Of a stretch of 64,000 nucleotides of DNA, positions 1 through 9,182 are shown one piece after another (positions within the stretch are counted from its first letter, which is position 1; every line of letters starts with the position of its first letter). The position numbers and the translations under genes were made by a program. Location: assembly GCF_013410115.1 (NCBI RefSeq), contig NZ_JACCCV010000001.1:1550001-1614000 (forward strand), read 5' to 3'. The notes beneath the pieces are model-generated. The model searched no databases. It was given only the letters and a program-made list of their open reading frames with translations, and had not been told where the DNA came from. Source of the DNA: Tunturiibacter gelidiferens. Its GTDB lineage: Bacteria > Acidobacteriota > Terriglobia > Terriglobales > Acidobacteriaceae.

Positions 1-1414
1 GCTGCTCCAGACGCAGAGGAATCTGTATAACATTGCGCTGTTCAATGAGGTTGTGGCGGCGGTACAGAATCCTGCGGGAGACGCACCTCAGAAAAATGTG
101 GTGCTGCAGTTGACGGAGGCGAAGCGGTGGAATGTGACGTATGGGTTCGGCTTTGAGGCGCAGACGGGGACGCCGCAGCAAGGCATGATCTCGGAGGCCT
201 CGTGCATTCAGTTGATGCTGAACCCATGCAACCAGTTGACGCAGGAGGGAAGGGCGGGAGTGAGCCCGCGGGTGTCGCTGGATGTGTCGCGAATTAATCT
301 GCGAGGGTCAGAGGATTCGCTGACGCTGCACACGTCGTATGGGTTATTGGAGCAGGTGGCGATTTTAACGTTGCAGAATCCGCATCTGCACGGGAGCAAG
401 AACTTCAGTGCGGCGATCTCAGGCGGCTACTCTAACATCCAGGACATTACGACGTTTCAGGCGTCGACGCTTCAGGGCGACTTTCGGATTACGGAGAAGC
501 TTCGGCGTCGGGATACATTTATCTACGACTTTCTGTATCGCCGGGTGGCGGTGAACCCAAACAGCTTGCAGGTCTCGGCGGATCTGATTCCGCTGCTGTC
601 TCAGCCGGTTCGCGTAGGCGGGCCCAGCATCACGTGGTTTCACGACACGCGGTCGCCGGGGCCGCTGGATGCGGTGAAGGGACAGTATTCGACGGTGCAG
701 GGCTTTGTGGCTTCGTCGAAGTTCGGGTCGCAGACGGACTTCTGGAAGCTGGATGGAACGAACTCAACGTACTACCAGTTAGGCAAGCTGAAGTATGTAT
801 TCGCACGTGAGACACGGATTGGATATGAGCGGGCGTCGGGACTAAATCCAAACGTAGGGAACGCTGCGTGCGCTGGCGTTTTGCTGACGACGAATCCTAG
901 CTGCAATGCGATTCCGCTGCCGGAGCGGTTGTATGCGGGCGGTGCGAATTCGCATCGCGGATTTCCGATCAATGGCGCGGGGCCCAGGGACTTGCAGACC
1001 GGCTTTCCTGTGGGTGGGTCAGCGGCGTTCGTGAATACGCTTGAGCTGAGGTTGCCGCCGCAGACTTTGCCGCTGGTGGGGAACAGTGTGAACTTCGTGA
1101 TCTTTCATGACATGGGCAATGTGTTTCAGAATGCGAAGGATATGTTTCCGAGTTTTACGCGGTTTCATCAGCCGGACAAGCAGACTTGCGCGAATGTTTC
1201 GGGGATGATCGGGACCTGCAACTTCAATTATTTTTCCCACGCGGTTGGGCTTGGCGCACGCTACAGGACGCCGGTTGGGCCGATTCGTGTGGACTTCAGC
1301 TATAACCTTAATCCGCCGGTGTATCCGATCATTTACGACTTCAACAATAACCCTCCGCATGAGGGGCAGGCTTCGCACTTCAACTTTTTTTTCAGCATCG
1401 GAGAGAGCTTCTAG
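1..1414 (+). CDS. BamA/TamA-family (Omp85) outer membrane protein, 5' end missing
   Basis: The frame is open from base 2, so the gene begins before the window. The first residues (TQRNLYNIALFNEVVAAVQN) look like the end of a POTRA domain, and about 400 residues of beta-barrel follow, ending in an aromatic C-terminus (SIGESF) of the kind recognised by the BAM machinery. The motif RYRTPVGPIRVDFSYNLN near the end matches the last barrel strands of Omp85 proteins. Proteins of this family insert or translocate beta-barrel proteins at the outer membrane. The stop is immediately followed by the start of a SurA-like gene and then tamB, so this may be the TamA-type partner of TamB rather than the housekeeping BamA; the sequence alone does not decide this. 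Confidence 0.88.
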   Translation, partial: LLQTQRNLYNIALFNEVVAAVQNPAGDAPQKNVVLQLTEAKRWNVTYGFGFEAQTGTPQQGMISEASCIQLMLNPCNQLTQEGRAGVSPRVSLDVSRINLRGSEDSLTLHTSYGLLEQVAILTLQNPHLHGSKNFSAAISGGYSNIQDITTFQASTLQGDFRITEKLRRRDTFIYDFLYRRVAVNPNSLQVSADLIPLLSQPVRVGGPSITWFHDTRSPGPLDAVKGQYSTVQGFVASSKFGSQTDFWKLDGTNSTYYQLGKLKYVFARETRIGYERASGLNPNVGNAACAGVLLTTNPSCNAIPLPERLYAGGANSHRGFPINGAGPRDLQTGFPVGGSAAFVNTLELRLPPQTLPLVGNSVNFVIFHDMGNVFQNAKDMFPSFTRFHQPDKQTCANVSGMIGTCNFNYFSHAVGLGARYRTPVGPIRVDFSYNLNPPVYPIIYDFNNNPPHEGQASHFNFFFSIGESF

Positions 1415-2215
1415 ATGCGTTGGATGACGCACAATACGATGAAGCAGTTGTTGCTGGTTGCGTTTGCAATGACGCTTGTGTGGAGCAGCGGGCAGGGTTT
1501 GGCTTCCTTGCAATCGCCTGCCGGACAGACGACGACACCACCGGCCGGGGCTGCGAGTTCCGCGCCTGTCACTACGCCTGGTTCGGTTGCCCAGCAGGGT
1601 GTGGTGCTGGATCGAGTGGTCGCGGTAGTGAACGGAGATGTGATTTTGGAGAGCGATGTCGATGAAGAACGGCGGTTTGAGGACATTCAACCTTATCGAA
1701 GGACTGCAGGGGACCGTTCGAGGGAGAGGACGATCGAACGATTGATCGATCGCGATTTAATCCTGCAGCAGGCGGAACTGGAGCCGGAAGATGCAATCTC
1801 CAGTAAGGCGTTGGATGACCAGTTGACGATGCTGCGGAAGGATATTCCCGACTGCAAGGAGTATCACTGCGAGTCGGACGAGGGTTGGAAGAAATATCTC
1901 GGCGACCACGGATTTACGGTGGAGGAGTTCCGCGAGCGGTGGCGGCTGCGGATGGAACTGCTGAGGTTTATTGAGGTGCGGTTTCGCAATGGAATCAAGA
2001 TTTCGGACTCTGAGATTAAGGACTTTTACGAGAAAAGGATGGCGCCGGAGTATGCGAAGCGAAATGTGCCCGCGCCACAGCTGGATACGATCTCGAAGAG
2101 GATTGAAGAGGTGCTGCTGCAGCAGCAGGTAGGAGCACTGTTGGTGGATTGGCTGAAGTCGCTGCGGGTGCAGGGCAGCGTGAAGATTATGAATCCAGGT
2201 GAGGTGGCACCATGA
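1415..2215 (+). CDS. SurA N-terminal domain periplasmic chaperone-like protein without parvulin domain
   Basis: 266 residues. A hydrophobic signal peptide (core LLLVAFAMTLVW) is followed by a Pro/Thr/Ala-rich linker and, from about residue 65, a SurA-type N-domain: VVAVVNGDVILESDVDEE, then charged helices. The protein ends about 130 residues later than this domain starts to close, with no parvulin (PPIase) domain. It would act in the periplasm as a chaperone for outer-membrane proteins, with no isomerase activity. The ATG directly follows the stop of the barrel gene with a GGAGAG site 9 bases upstream; an in-frame ATG at 1439 gives a tidier signal peptide but has no ribosome site. Its stop overlaps the tamB start (ATGA), so the three genes form one translational unit. 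Confidence 0.8.
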   Translation: MRWMTHNTMKQLLLVAFAMTLVWSSGQGLASLQSPAGQTTTPPAGAASSAPVTTPGSVAQQGVVLDRVVAVVNGDVILESDVDEERRFEDIQPYRRTAGDRSRERTIERLIDRDLILQQAELEPEDAISSKALDDQLTMLRKDIPDCKEYHCESDEGWKKYLGDHGFTVEEFRERWRLRMELLRFIEVRFRNGIKISDSEIKDFYEKRMAPEYAKRNVPAPQLDTISKRIEEVLLQQQVGALLVDWLKSLRVQGSVKIMNPGEVAP

Positions 2216-5200
2216 GCGACCTGGAGAAAAAACTTAGTGAGAAGAAGGAGGAGCTCGAGGCGAAGGTTGCCGGTGAGATTGCGAAGGTGAAGAGGTCGCT
2301 GGCGAAGCGGATGATGATCTGGATCGGCTGGACCGTGGCGGCGTTGCTGGTGCTGGTGGTGGTGCTGTTCGGGACGTTCGCGTGGTATTCGAAGACGAAC
2401 GACTTCAATCGGCGGGTTGGGAAGGAGGTTGTAAAGGTTCTGGAGGACGCGACGGGCGGAAGAGTAGAGCTGGCGAAGATCAGCTTCGATCTTTGGCACC
2501 TTGCCATAGAGGCCGATGGGCTGGTGATACATGGGCTTGAGGGGCCGGGAGAGGCTCCCTATATCGCGGTGGATAGAGTTCTGCTTCGCGTAGAGATCTT
2601 TGACTTCTTCACGCATGTAACGGGCAGCGGGATTTCGTCGCATATTCGTTTGAACTACCTGGACGTGGAGCGTCCTCAGTTCCATTTGATCGTTGATAAA
2701 GATGGCAAGACCAACCAACCGGTGCCGAAGCATCCTAATACGAGTAAGACATCGGTTACGGATACGCTGCTTGATCTGAAGGCGCAGGAGGTGGTGCTGT
2801 CCAACGGTGTGGCGTTGATTAATAATCGGGCGATTCCGTTCGATCTTGCTGCCCGAGATCTGGATGCGGAGGTGCATTATCTTGCTGCAACGGATCGGTA
2901 TGGCGCGACGGTAGAGCTGAAGGATCTTCGAACGAAGATGGGGAAGCAGGTGGAGGCGCAGTCGGCGTTGAGCCTGGCAGTGGAGTTGGGAAGAGACGCG
3001 ATGGAGTTGCAGCGGCTGAAGTTCACCACAGGCAAGAGTTCCGAGCTGGACGCAACTGGGAGCTTCAAGAACTTTGCTAAACCACAGTGGCAGGCGACGG
3101 TGAAGGGAACGGTCGAAATAAAGCAGATTTCGGTGCTGGCCGATGTGGATGGTCTGAATGCGGGCACGGTGGATCTAGATTTGAATGGGCATAACTGCAC
3201 GACGTCCCCCTCGGTAGCGCAGAAGCATCCGCCGTTCTGGCGCCGGAGCCATCCCGCGGAGACGACTAAGCCGCCGCGGCCGTTGCCGCCTGATCCAGAT
3301 TGTGTGGCTGGATATCTTTTGGTGGGGACGGCGAAGATTCACAAAGCAGCTTATCGGGATCAGAATGTGCGACTACATGATATCGATGGCGGTGGGACGT
3401 TGCATGTGACGCCTACGGAGTTATTGTTGACTGCGTTGACGGGATATCTGCCTGGCGGAGGCGGCGCGGCGGGTGAGCTGCGGATTGCGAACTGGCTTGG
3501 GGAGGTACCGCCTCAGGATGTTGCGGTGAGTTCGTCTTCGACCAAAGCTGCGATTACGACGGCGAATACGACTGCAAAGACGATCGGGGCGAAGGCTCCG
3601 ATTTCGGAGACGGCGAAGGTGCCCCCGGTGCAGGTCGCGCACGCGTATTTGACTGCGATAGTTACGAAGATTCCGCTGCGAACGATTATGGACGTGACGG
3701 CCCCGGAGGACTATGGCGATCTGGGGTTTGATACGGCTGTGAGCGGGCCGGTGGAGGTCGAGTGGGGCGGCCCGGCGAAGAATATTGCCGATACGGTGGA
3801 GGTGGAGGGAAATTTGACGTTTGCTCCGACAGGGGTTAAACGGCGTGGGGCGTTGAACGATGTTCCGGTGACGGGGCAAACTGTGGCTCACTACACGGGC
3901 CGTAACGAGACGGTGTTGATTCAGCGGATTTCGTTGCAGATGCCCCAGACAAACTTTGAGGCGTCAGGAATTTTGGGGGTGAATGAGGGCGATCCGCTGA
4001 CGGACCTGCGTGTGGATATGACGGTGCGGGATCTATCAGAGTACAACCAGCTGCTGACGACGCTGGATCTGGAGGGAAATGGAAAGAAGGGCACCGCGGC
4101 AATTCCTGTTGTGTTGCATGGCGCGATGCAGTTCAACGGAACAGCGAAAGGGAAGATTGCGGATCTTGATGTGAAGGGGCATCTGCAGGCGACGAATGCG
4201 GAGTTCGCGCTGGGAACGACTGATGTGTTGATCGATTCGCTTGTGACGGATGCGGAGTATTCGCCTAACACCGGGGTGGTTGTGGCAAGTTCGACGATCA
4301 AGCGGGGGACTGCGGTGCTGAATGTGGAGGGCAAGATTGCGCCGCGGAAGGTTGTGTCGCGATTCGGCAAGACGACTTATTTGTGGGACGACGGGATGGC
4401 TCTGGACGCGAAGGTGCAGCTGGCCAATGCGCAGGTGGTCGATGTATTGCAGATCGCGGGGCAGCAGGAGAAGGTCTCGCTGACAGGAACGGTGGCGCTG
4501 AACGGGCATGCGGTGGGGACGCTGAGGAGTTTGAGTGGAGGCGGTCATCTTTCTTTGATGAACGGTGTGGCCCACGGGGAGCCGTACGAGTCGGCGGTGG
4601 CGGATTTGACGGTGCAGGGGAAGGATGTGGAGGCGGCCAATGTCGTGCTGCGGCTGCACGGGATGCAGATTGCGGGTAACGGCGGGTACGACATGGACAC
4701 GGACCACCTTCATGGGCACGTAGAGGGACATGATATTCAGCTGTCGAAGTTTGAGACGGTGAAGAAGGCGAAGAACGATGTCGATGGGACGGTGAACCTG
4801 GTTGCGGATGCGAATGGGACGCTGACGCAGCCCGGGTTGAAGGCGAATGTCACTTTGAACGCGGTGTCTTATCGCGGGCAGATGATTGGCGAGGCGACGG
4901 TGGAGGTGCATAGCCAGGGAGAGGTGATGTACTTCACTGCGAACTCGACGCTGGTGGGAGCGAAGCTTGATGCTTCAGGACAGACGCGGCTGACGGGCGA
5001 CTACCAGACGCAGGCGAAGATGACGGTGGCGGGTCTCGATATCGGCAAGCCGCTAGCGATGTTTGGGCCAGGGACGATGAAGGCTCAGTCGATGATTAAT
5101 GGAAGTGCGACTGTGAGCGGGCCGCTCAAGACACCGAAGGCGCTGCGAGGCGAGGCTGAGTTCAGCCAGGTAGATGTGAAGCTGCAGGGGGTGGAACTGA

Positions 5201-6609
5201 AGGCTGCTGAACCCTTGCGTGTTGGACTGCGCGATGGTTTGGCTACGCTCGAGCAGGTTCACATCACCGGGCAGGATACGGATATGCGCGCGAGTGGGAC
5301 GGCACAGTTATTTGGCGCGACGGATCCGAAGGGAGGCAAGCTGGATGTGAAAGCCACCGGCAGCGTGAGCATGACGCTGCTGCACACCTTCGACTCGGAT
5401 GTTATTTCGACTGGCAAGGTGGAGTTCACCGTGGGCGCCGGCGGATATGTGATGAATCCGGAGCTGACGGGGAGAGTACAGTTCGACAAAGTGAATGTTG
5501 CGATCGATGGCGTGCCGAATGGGTTGAGCAATATGAACGGCACGCTGGTGTTCAACGACGACCGGCTGCAGGTGCAGAGCCTGACTGCTACGACCGGCGG
5601 AGGAACACTGAAGATCGGCGGGTTCATCCGCTACAAGAATGGGTTGTATGCGGACCTGTCGGCGACGGGCGATGTGGTGCGGGTGCGGCTGTATGGGTTA
5701 AGTGCGACGGCGAATGCGAACTTGAAGTTGCAGGGCGGTCCGGAGAGCTCGCTGTTGAGCGGAACGATCCTGATTACACGATTCGGCGTGGGGGCTGATG
5801 TGGATTTCGCAGCGTTTGGTTCTGCAGGAGGGGTAAGCCCGCCTCCCGATCCGAATGCGCCTTCGAACAAGATTCGTTTAGATGTGCATGTGACGAGTGC
5901 GCCGCAGCTTGATTTTCAAAACTCGTATGCAAAGCTGGCGGGGACCGTTGATTTGCAGATTCGTGGGACGGCTGCGGTGCCTTCTTTGCTGGGGCGGATC
6001 GAGATCAATGAAGGAAGCGCGACGTTTGCGGGGACGAAGTATCTACTGCAGCGCGGGGACATTTACTTTACGAATCCAGTGCGTATTGATCCGATCATCG
6101 ACCTGGATGCGACGGCGCAGGTGGAGAACTACGACATTACGATTGGGCTGCACGGGACTTCGACGAATTTGAAGCCGACGTATCGGTCGGAGCCGCCACT
6201 GAGCGAGTCGGATGTGTTTGCCCTGCTGGCGCTGGGACGGACGCAGGAGGAGGCGCAGCTATACCAGGAGCGGCAGGTGCAGCAGGGAACCGATCCAACG
6301 ACTAGCGCGTTGTTGGGTGGGGCGTTGAATGCTACGGTCAGCAATCGTGTGGAGAAGTTGTTTGGCGTGGGCAGCGTGAAGATAGATCCGGCGTTTGTGG
6401 GGACGCTGGGCGGGTCGTCGGCGAGGATCACGGTGCAGCAACAGTTATCTCGGCAGATTACGGCTACGTTTGCGACGAATGTGAATACTTCGGCGCAGCA
6501 GTTGATCCAGGTGCAGTATGACTTGAACCATGACAACTCGATTGTGGTGGCGCGTGACGAGTCGGGCGTGTTCAGCATCGTCTATAAGCTGCGGAGGAGA
6601 TATCGTTAG
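2212..6609 (+). CDS. tamB: Translocation and assembly module protein TamB
   Basis: 1465 residues. A charged, probably coiled N-terminus (residues 1-30) precedes one membrane anchor (about 33-56, WTVAALLVLVVVLFGTFAW). A very long repetitive beta-strand region follows, then the C-terminal TamB (DUF490) domain, with PPLSESDVFALLALGR near residue 1330 and a strand-rich end. TamB bridges the inner and outer membranes in the periplasm and works with an Omp85 partner in barrel assembly and probably lipid transport. The family ranges from about 1250 to 1500 residues, so this copy is full length. It overlaps the preceding SurA-like gene by 4 bases. Placement behind an Omp85 barrel gene is the classic tamA-tamB order. 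Confidence 0.92.
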   Translation: MSDLEKKLSEKKEELEAKVAGEIAKVKRSLAKRMMIWIGWTVAALLVLVVVLFGTFAWYSKTNDFNRRVGKEVVKVLEDATGGRVELAKISFDLWHLAIEADGLVIHGLEGPGEAPYIAVDRVLLRVEIFDFFTHVTGSGISSHIRLNYLDVERPQFHLIVDKDGKTNQPVPKHPNTSKTSVTDTLLDLKAQEVVLSNGVALINNRAIPFDLAARDLDAEVHYLAATDRYGATVELKDLRTKMGKQVEAQSALSLAVELGRDAMELQRLKFTTGKSSELDATGSFKNFAKPQWQATVKGTVEIKQISVLADVDGLNAGTVDLDLNGHNCTTSPSVAQKHPPFWRRSHPAETTKPPRPLPPDPDCVAGYLLVGTAKIHKAAYRDQNVRLHDIDGGGTLHVTPTELLLTALTGYLPGGGGAAGELRIANWLGEVPPQDVAVSSSSTKAAITTANTTAKTIGAKAPISETAKVPPVQVAHAYLTAIVTKIPLRTIMDVTAPEDYGDLGFDTAVSGPVEVEWGGPAKNIADTVEVEGNLTFAPTGVKRRGALNDVPVTGQTVAHYTGRNETVLIQRISLQMPQTNFEASGILGVNEGDPLTDLRVDMTVRDLSEYNQLLTTLDLEGNGKKGTAAIPVVLHGAMQFNGTAKGKIADLDVKGHLQATNAEFALGTTDVLIDSLVTDAEYSPNTGVVVASSTIKRGTAVLNVEGKIAPRKVVSRFGKTTYLWDDGMALDAKVQLANAQVVDVLQIAGQQEKVSLTGTVALNGHAVGTLRSLSGGGHLSLMNGVAHGEPYESAVADLTVQGKDVEAANVVLRLHGMQIAGNGGYDMDTDHLHGHVEGHDIQLSKFETVKKAKNDVDGTVNLVADANGTLTQPGLKANVTLNAVSYRGQMIGEATVEVHSQGEVMYFTANSTLVGAKLDASGQTRLTGDYQTQAKMTVAGLDIGKPLAMFGPGTMKAQSMINGSATVSGPLKTPKALRGEAEFSQVDVKLQGVELKAAEPLRVGLRDGLATLEQVHITGQDTDMRASGTAQLFGATDPKGGKLDVKATGSVSMTLLHTFDSDVISTGKVEFTVGAGGYVMNPELTGRVQFDKVNVAIDGVPNGLSNMNGTLVFNDDRLQVQSLTATTGGGTLKIGGFIRYKNGLYADLSATGDVVRVRLYGLSATANANLKLQGGPESSLLSGTILITRFGVGADVDFAAFGSAGGVSPPPDPNAPSNKIRLDVHVTSAPQLDFQNSYAKLAGTVDLQIRGTAAVPSLLGRIEINEGSATFAGTKYLLQRGDIYFTNPVRIDPIIDLDATAQVENYDITIGLHGTSTNLKPTYRSEPPLSESDVFALLALGRTQEEAQLYQERQVQQGTDPTTSALLGGALNATVSNRVEKLFGVGSVKIDPAFVGTLGGSSARITVQQQLSRQITATFATNVNTSAQQLIQVQYDLNHDNSIVVARDESGVFSIVYKLRRRYR

Positions 6610-6696
6610 CGCGCTGAGACGGATGTTGCATCGTACTAAGTGTGGATGACGGTGCTTCACGCGGGTATCGCGACGCAATATTTTCGGAGGAAAGAT

Positions 6697-7503
6697 ATGA
6701 GCAGGATGAAGAATTTTGCACGCGTCGGCGTGTTGGGTTTTGCTGGTCTGGTGATGTTGTTCGGGACGTCGAAAGGTGTGGCCCAGAGCGCCGTCAACAA
6801 CGTCGGATCGGGGCCAAACGATACGCAGATTCAGGCGGATGTGACGAAGGCGCTGGATAATAAGCGATTCAAAGATGTGAAGAGTTTGGTGCAGAATGGC
6901 GTGGTGACGCTGACGGGGACCGTGGAGCTTTACAGCGCGAAGATCGATGCGGATGATCGTGCGCACCACCGCAAGAATGTAAAGGGCGTTGAAAATCAGA
7001 TTCAGGTTGCGGGGCCTGAGGTCGATGACATGACACTTCGGAACAAACTGGCAGAAAAGCTGGCGTACGACCGGGTTGGGTATGGAACCACGGCGTTCAA
7101 TGCGTTTACGATCGGCGTCGAGAAGGGTGTTGTGACGCTCGGCGGGACTGCGTATGGGCCCACGGATAAAGATTCGGCGCTGAGCCTGGTGGAGAACTAT
7201 CCGGGTGTGAAGGATGTGATTGACAACGTGGAGGTGGCGCCAGTGTCGCCGATCGATGACCGGATTCGATTGGCAGAGGCGCGGTCGATCTATGGGTTTC
7301 CGCAGTTGAACAAGTACGCGATTGATCCGGCAAAGCCGATTCGGATCACGGTGGTGAATGGGAGTGTGACCCTGTCGGGTGTGGTGGACAGCCAGTCGGA
7401 TAAGGATGTGGCGAATATACGGGCTAACGCTGTTTCGGGGGTGTTCAAGGTAGTGAACAACCTTGAGGTGGTTGGTAGTGAGGCGGAGAAACCAGCTAAA
7501 TAG
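6697..7503 (+). CDS. Secreted protein with three BON domains
   Basis: 268 residues from the ATG at 6697, which has GGAGG 6 bases upstream; the in-frame start at 6640 has none and would spoil the signal peptide. A signal peptide (residues 1-30, ending VAQS) is followed by three BON repeats at about 42-106, 112-183 and 188-262, each with the pattern VxNGxVTLxGxV (for example VQNGVVTLTGTV and VVNGSVTLSGVV). BON domains are linked to phospholipid interaction and envelope stability (OsmY, DolP). The gene sits alone 87 bases after tamB. The envelope role is inferred from the family and the neighbours. Confidence 0.85.
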   Translation: MSRMKNFARVGVLGFAGLVMLFGTSKGVAQSAVNNVGSGPNDTQIQADVTKALDNKRFKDVKSLVQNGVVTLTGTVELYSAKIDADDRAHHRKNVKGVENQIQVAGPEVDDMTLRNKLAEKLAYDRVGYGTTAFNAFTIGVEKGVVTLGGTAYGPTDKDSALSLVENYPGVKDVIDNVEVAPVSPIDDRIRLAEARSIYGFPQLNKYAIDPAKPIRITVVNGSVTLSGVVDSQSDKDVANIRANAVSGVFKVVNNLEVVGSEAEKPAK

Positions 7504-7570
7504 GGATAGTTTCTGGCGTTCGGGCTGCGCCGGTTAGGTCGGCGGGGCCCGGGTCTTTTACGATGGAAGG

Positions 7571-8437
7571 ATGGCATCGTTGTGGAAGAGTACGGTTGTA
7601 ACGCTTGAGATGATCAAGTGGGAGCATTCGGTGTTTGCGCTGCCGTTTGCGTTGACGGGTGCTGTGCTGGCTGCGGGTGGTTGGCCGACGCTGCGAGTTT
7701 TGGGCTGGATTATTGTCTGCATGGTGGCGGCGCGGTCTGCGGCGATGGCGTTCAACCGGCTGGCAGATGCTCAGCTGGATGCGGCAAACCCGCGTACGGC
7801 GATGAGGGCGCTGCCTGCGGGGACGCTGAGCAACGGGTTTGTTGCGGGATTTGTAGTGATATCGATCGCGCTGTTCGTGCTGGGTGCGGCGATGTTGAAC
7901 CGGTTGACGCTGGAACTTGCTCCGGTGGCGTTGGCTGTGGTGCTGGCTTATAGCTACATGAAGCGCGTAACGCGATGGTCGCATGTTGTGTTGGGGCTGG
8001 CGTTGGGGATCGCGCCTTCAGCGGCGTGGATTGCGGTGAGGGGATCGCTGGATATCAGGATTGTTGTGCTTACGGCGGCAGTGCTTTTGTGGGTGGGCGG
8101 CTTCGATGTGTTGTATGCGTGTCAGGATTTCGAGCACGACCGCAAGGTGGGTTTGAACAGTGTGCCGCAGGCTTTTGGCATAACAGCGGCGTTCTGGATT
8201 GCGCGTGCAATGCATGTGGGAATGCTGCTTATGCTGTGCTGGCTGATGGAGTTGTTCGGGCTGGGAAGGGTTGCGATGTTGGGGGTTGGACTGGTTGCGA
8301 TGCTGCTGCTGTATGAGCACTCAATTATTTCGCCAAAGGATCTGCGGCGCATGAATGCTGCGTTCTTTACGTTGAACGGGGTAATCTCAGTGGTGTTCTT
8401 TGGATTTGTTGCCGCGGATGTGTTGATGCGCAAATAG
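7571..8437 (+). CDS. UbiA-family prenyltransferase (4-hydroxybenzoate polyprenyltransferase-like)
   Basis: 288 residues with about eight membrane spans. The first Asp-rich prenyl-diphosphate site is NRLADAQLDAANPRT (about 62-76), and the second is YACQDFEHDRKVGL (about 182-195), the two signatures of UbiA enzymes. Such enzymes join a polyprenyl chain to an aromatic acid in quinone synthesis. In bacteria that make menaquinone by the futalosine route this type is the MqnP-like protein, a possible role here that the window cannot confirm, as no other quinone gene is present. A hairpin lies across the stop codon. Confidence 0.85.
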   Translation: MASLWKSTVVTLEMIKWEHSVFALPFALTGAVLAAGGWPTLRVLGWIIVCMVAARSAAMAFNRLADAQLDAANPRTAMRALPAGTLSNGFVAGFVVISIALFVLGAAMLNRLTLELAPVALAVVLAYSYMKRVTRWSHVVLGLALGIAPSAAWIAVRGSLDIRIVVLTAAVLLWVGGFDVLYACQDFEHDRKVGLNSVPQAFGITAAFWIARAMHVGMLLMLCWLMELFGLGRVAMLGVGLVAMLLLYEHSIISPKDLRRMNAAFFTLNGVISVVFFGFVAADVLMRK

Positions 8438-8463
8438 AAGGCCCGCTCGATGGCGGACCTTCT
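8436..8463. terminator. Hairpin between convergent UbiA and CsbD-like genes
   Basis: The arms AGAAGGCCCGC (8436-8446) and GCGGACCTTCT (8453-8463) pair over 11 positions with one mismatch around a 6-base loop. It overlaps the stop codon of the prenyltransferase gene and lies just beyond the stop of the minus-strand CsbD-like gene. There is no long T tract on either side, so a two-way terminator is likely but not certain. Confidence 0.5.
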
Positions 8464-8483
8464 CTAGGGGATTACAGTTCTGT

Positions 8484-8819
8484 TTAACTGCGGTGCTCTC
8501 GTTTGAAGTTATCCAGCTTTTCGCTCACGCTCTCTTTGACATTGTGCGCTGTGTTCGCGATCTTCTCGCGCATATTGTGAGCTGTATCTTCAGCACGCGC
8601 TTTGTAGTCTTCGCCTTTGACTTCGGCACGGGCGCGGGCATCATCATTTGCGACAGCCGCGGCATCTTTGGCATTGCCCCAGGTTTCTTTGGCGGCGCCC
8701 TTGACCTGATCTGCCACGCCGGAGTTGGCTAGTTTCTGATTGCCGACAGCTTCGCCAACGTTCTGCTTGATCTTGCCTGCTACCTGGTCAAACTTGCCTT
8801 CTACTTTTTCGGTGTTCAT
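8484..8819 (-). CDS. CsbD-family stress protein
   Basis: 111 residues, highly charged, with no hydrophobic segment. The N-terminus MNTEKVEGKFDQVAGKIKQN is the CsbD signature, and a Lys/Glu/Asp/Ala-rich helical tail (about 60-111) resembles LEA-like stress proteins. CsbD proteins are induced by general stress; their biochemical role is unknown. An AAGGAGC-type ribosome site lies just upstream of the ATG. The next minus-strand gene upstream encodes a small membrane peptide often found beside such stress genes, so the two may be expressed together. Confidence 0.82.
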   Translation of the reverse strand: MNTEKVEGKFDQVAGKIKQNVGEAVGNQKLANSGVADQVKGAAKETWGNAKDAAAVANDDARARAEVKGEDYKARAEDTAHNMREKIANTAHNVKESVSEKLDNFKREHRS

Positions 8820-8872
8820 AGTTTGCTCCTTGGGTGTACGCGTAAAACGGGAGGGCTGCGATTTCGGGGTGG

Positions 8873-9022
8873 TTACAGTGCTCGCCTACCGGACAGCAGG
8901 TTGAAGATGAGCACGATGATGGCGAGGACCAGAAGGATGTGAATCCATCCGCCGAGGGTGTAGCTGCTTACAAGCCCTACGATCCAGAGGATGAAAAGAA
9001 TGATAGTGATTGTCCAAAGCAT
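8873..9022 (-). CDS. Small two-span membrane protein, lmo0937/DUF5670-like
   Basis: 49 residues. It starts MLWTITIILFILWIVGLVSS, continues SYTLGGWIHILLVLAIIVL and ends with a basic tail (SGRRAL). The two hydrophobic spans joined by a Tyr-Thr-Leu-Gly-Gly turn match the lmo0937-type small membrane proteins. An AGGAGAACGAA ribosome site stands directly before the ATG. It lies 53 bases upstream of the CsbD-like gene on the same strand. Function is unknown; the pairing with CsbD suggests envelope stress. Confidence 0.75.
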   Translation of the reverse strand: MLWTITIILFILWIVGLVSSYTLGGWIHILLVLAIIVLIFNLLSGRRAL

Positions 9023-9182
9023 TTCGTTCTCCTAAACGATTGCCGGTTTTGGGTCCCCGGTTCGCTGTGATGGTATTCAAAAACTCAGGCCCTTCTTGTG
9101 GTAAGTTGCCGGGTTCGTCGAGGGGGTTGCCAATGAGCATAAAATATGAACCTGATAAGAACGAATATGCGGGGTGTGTGGA

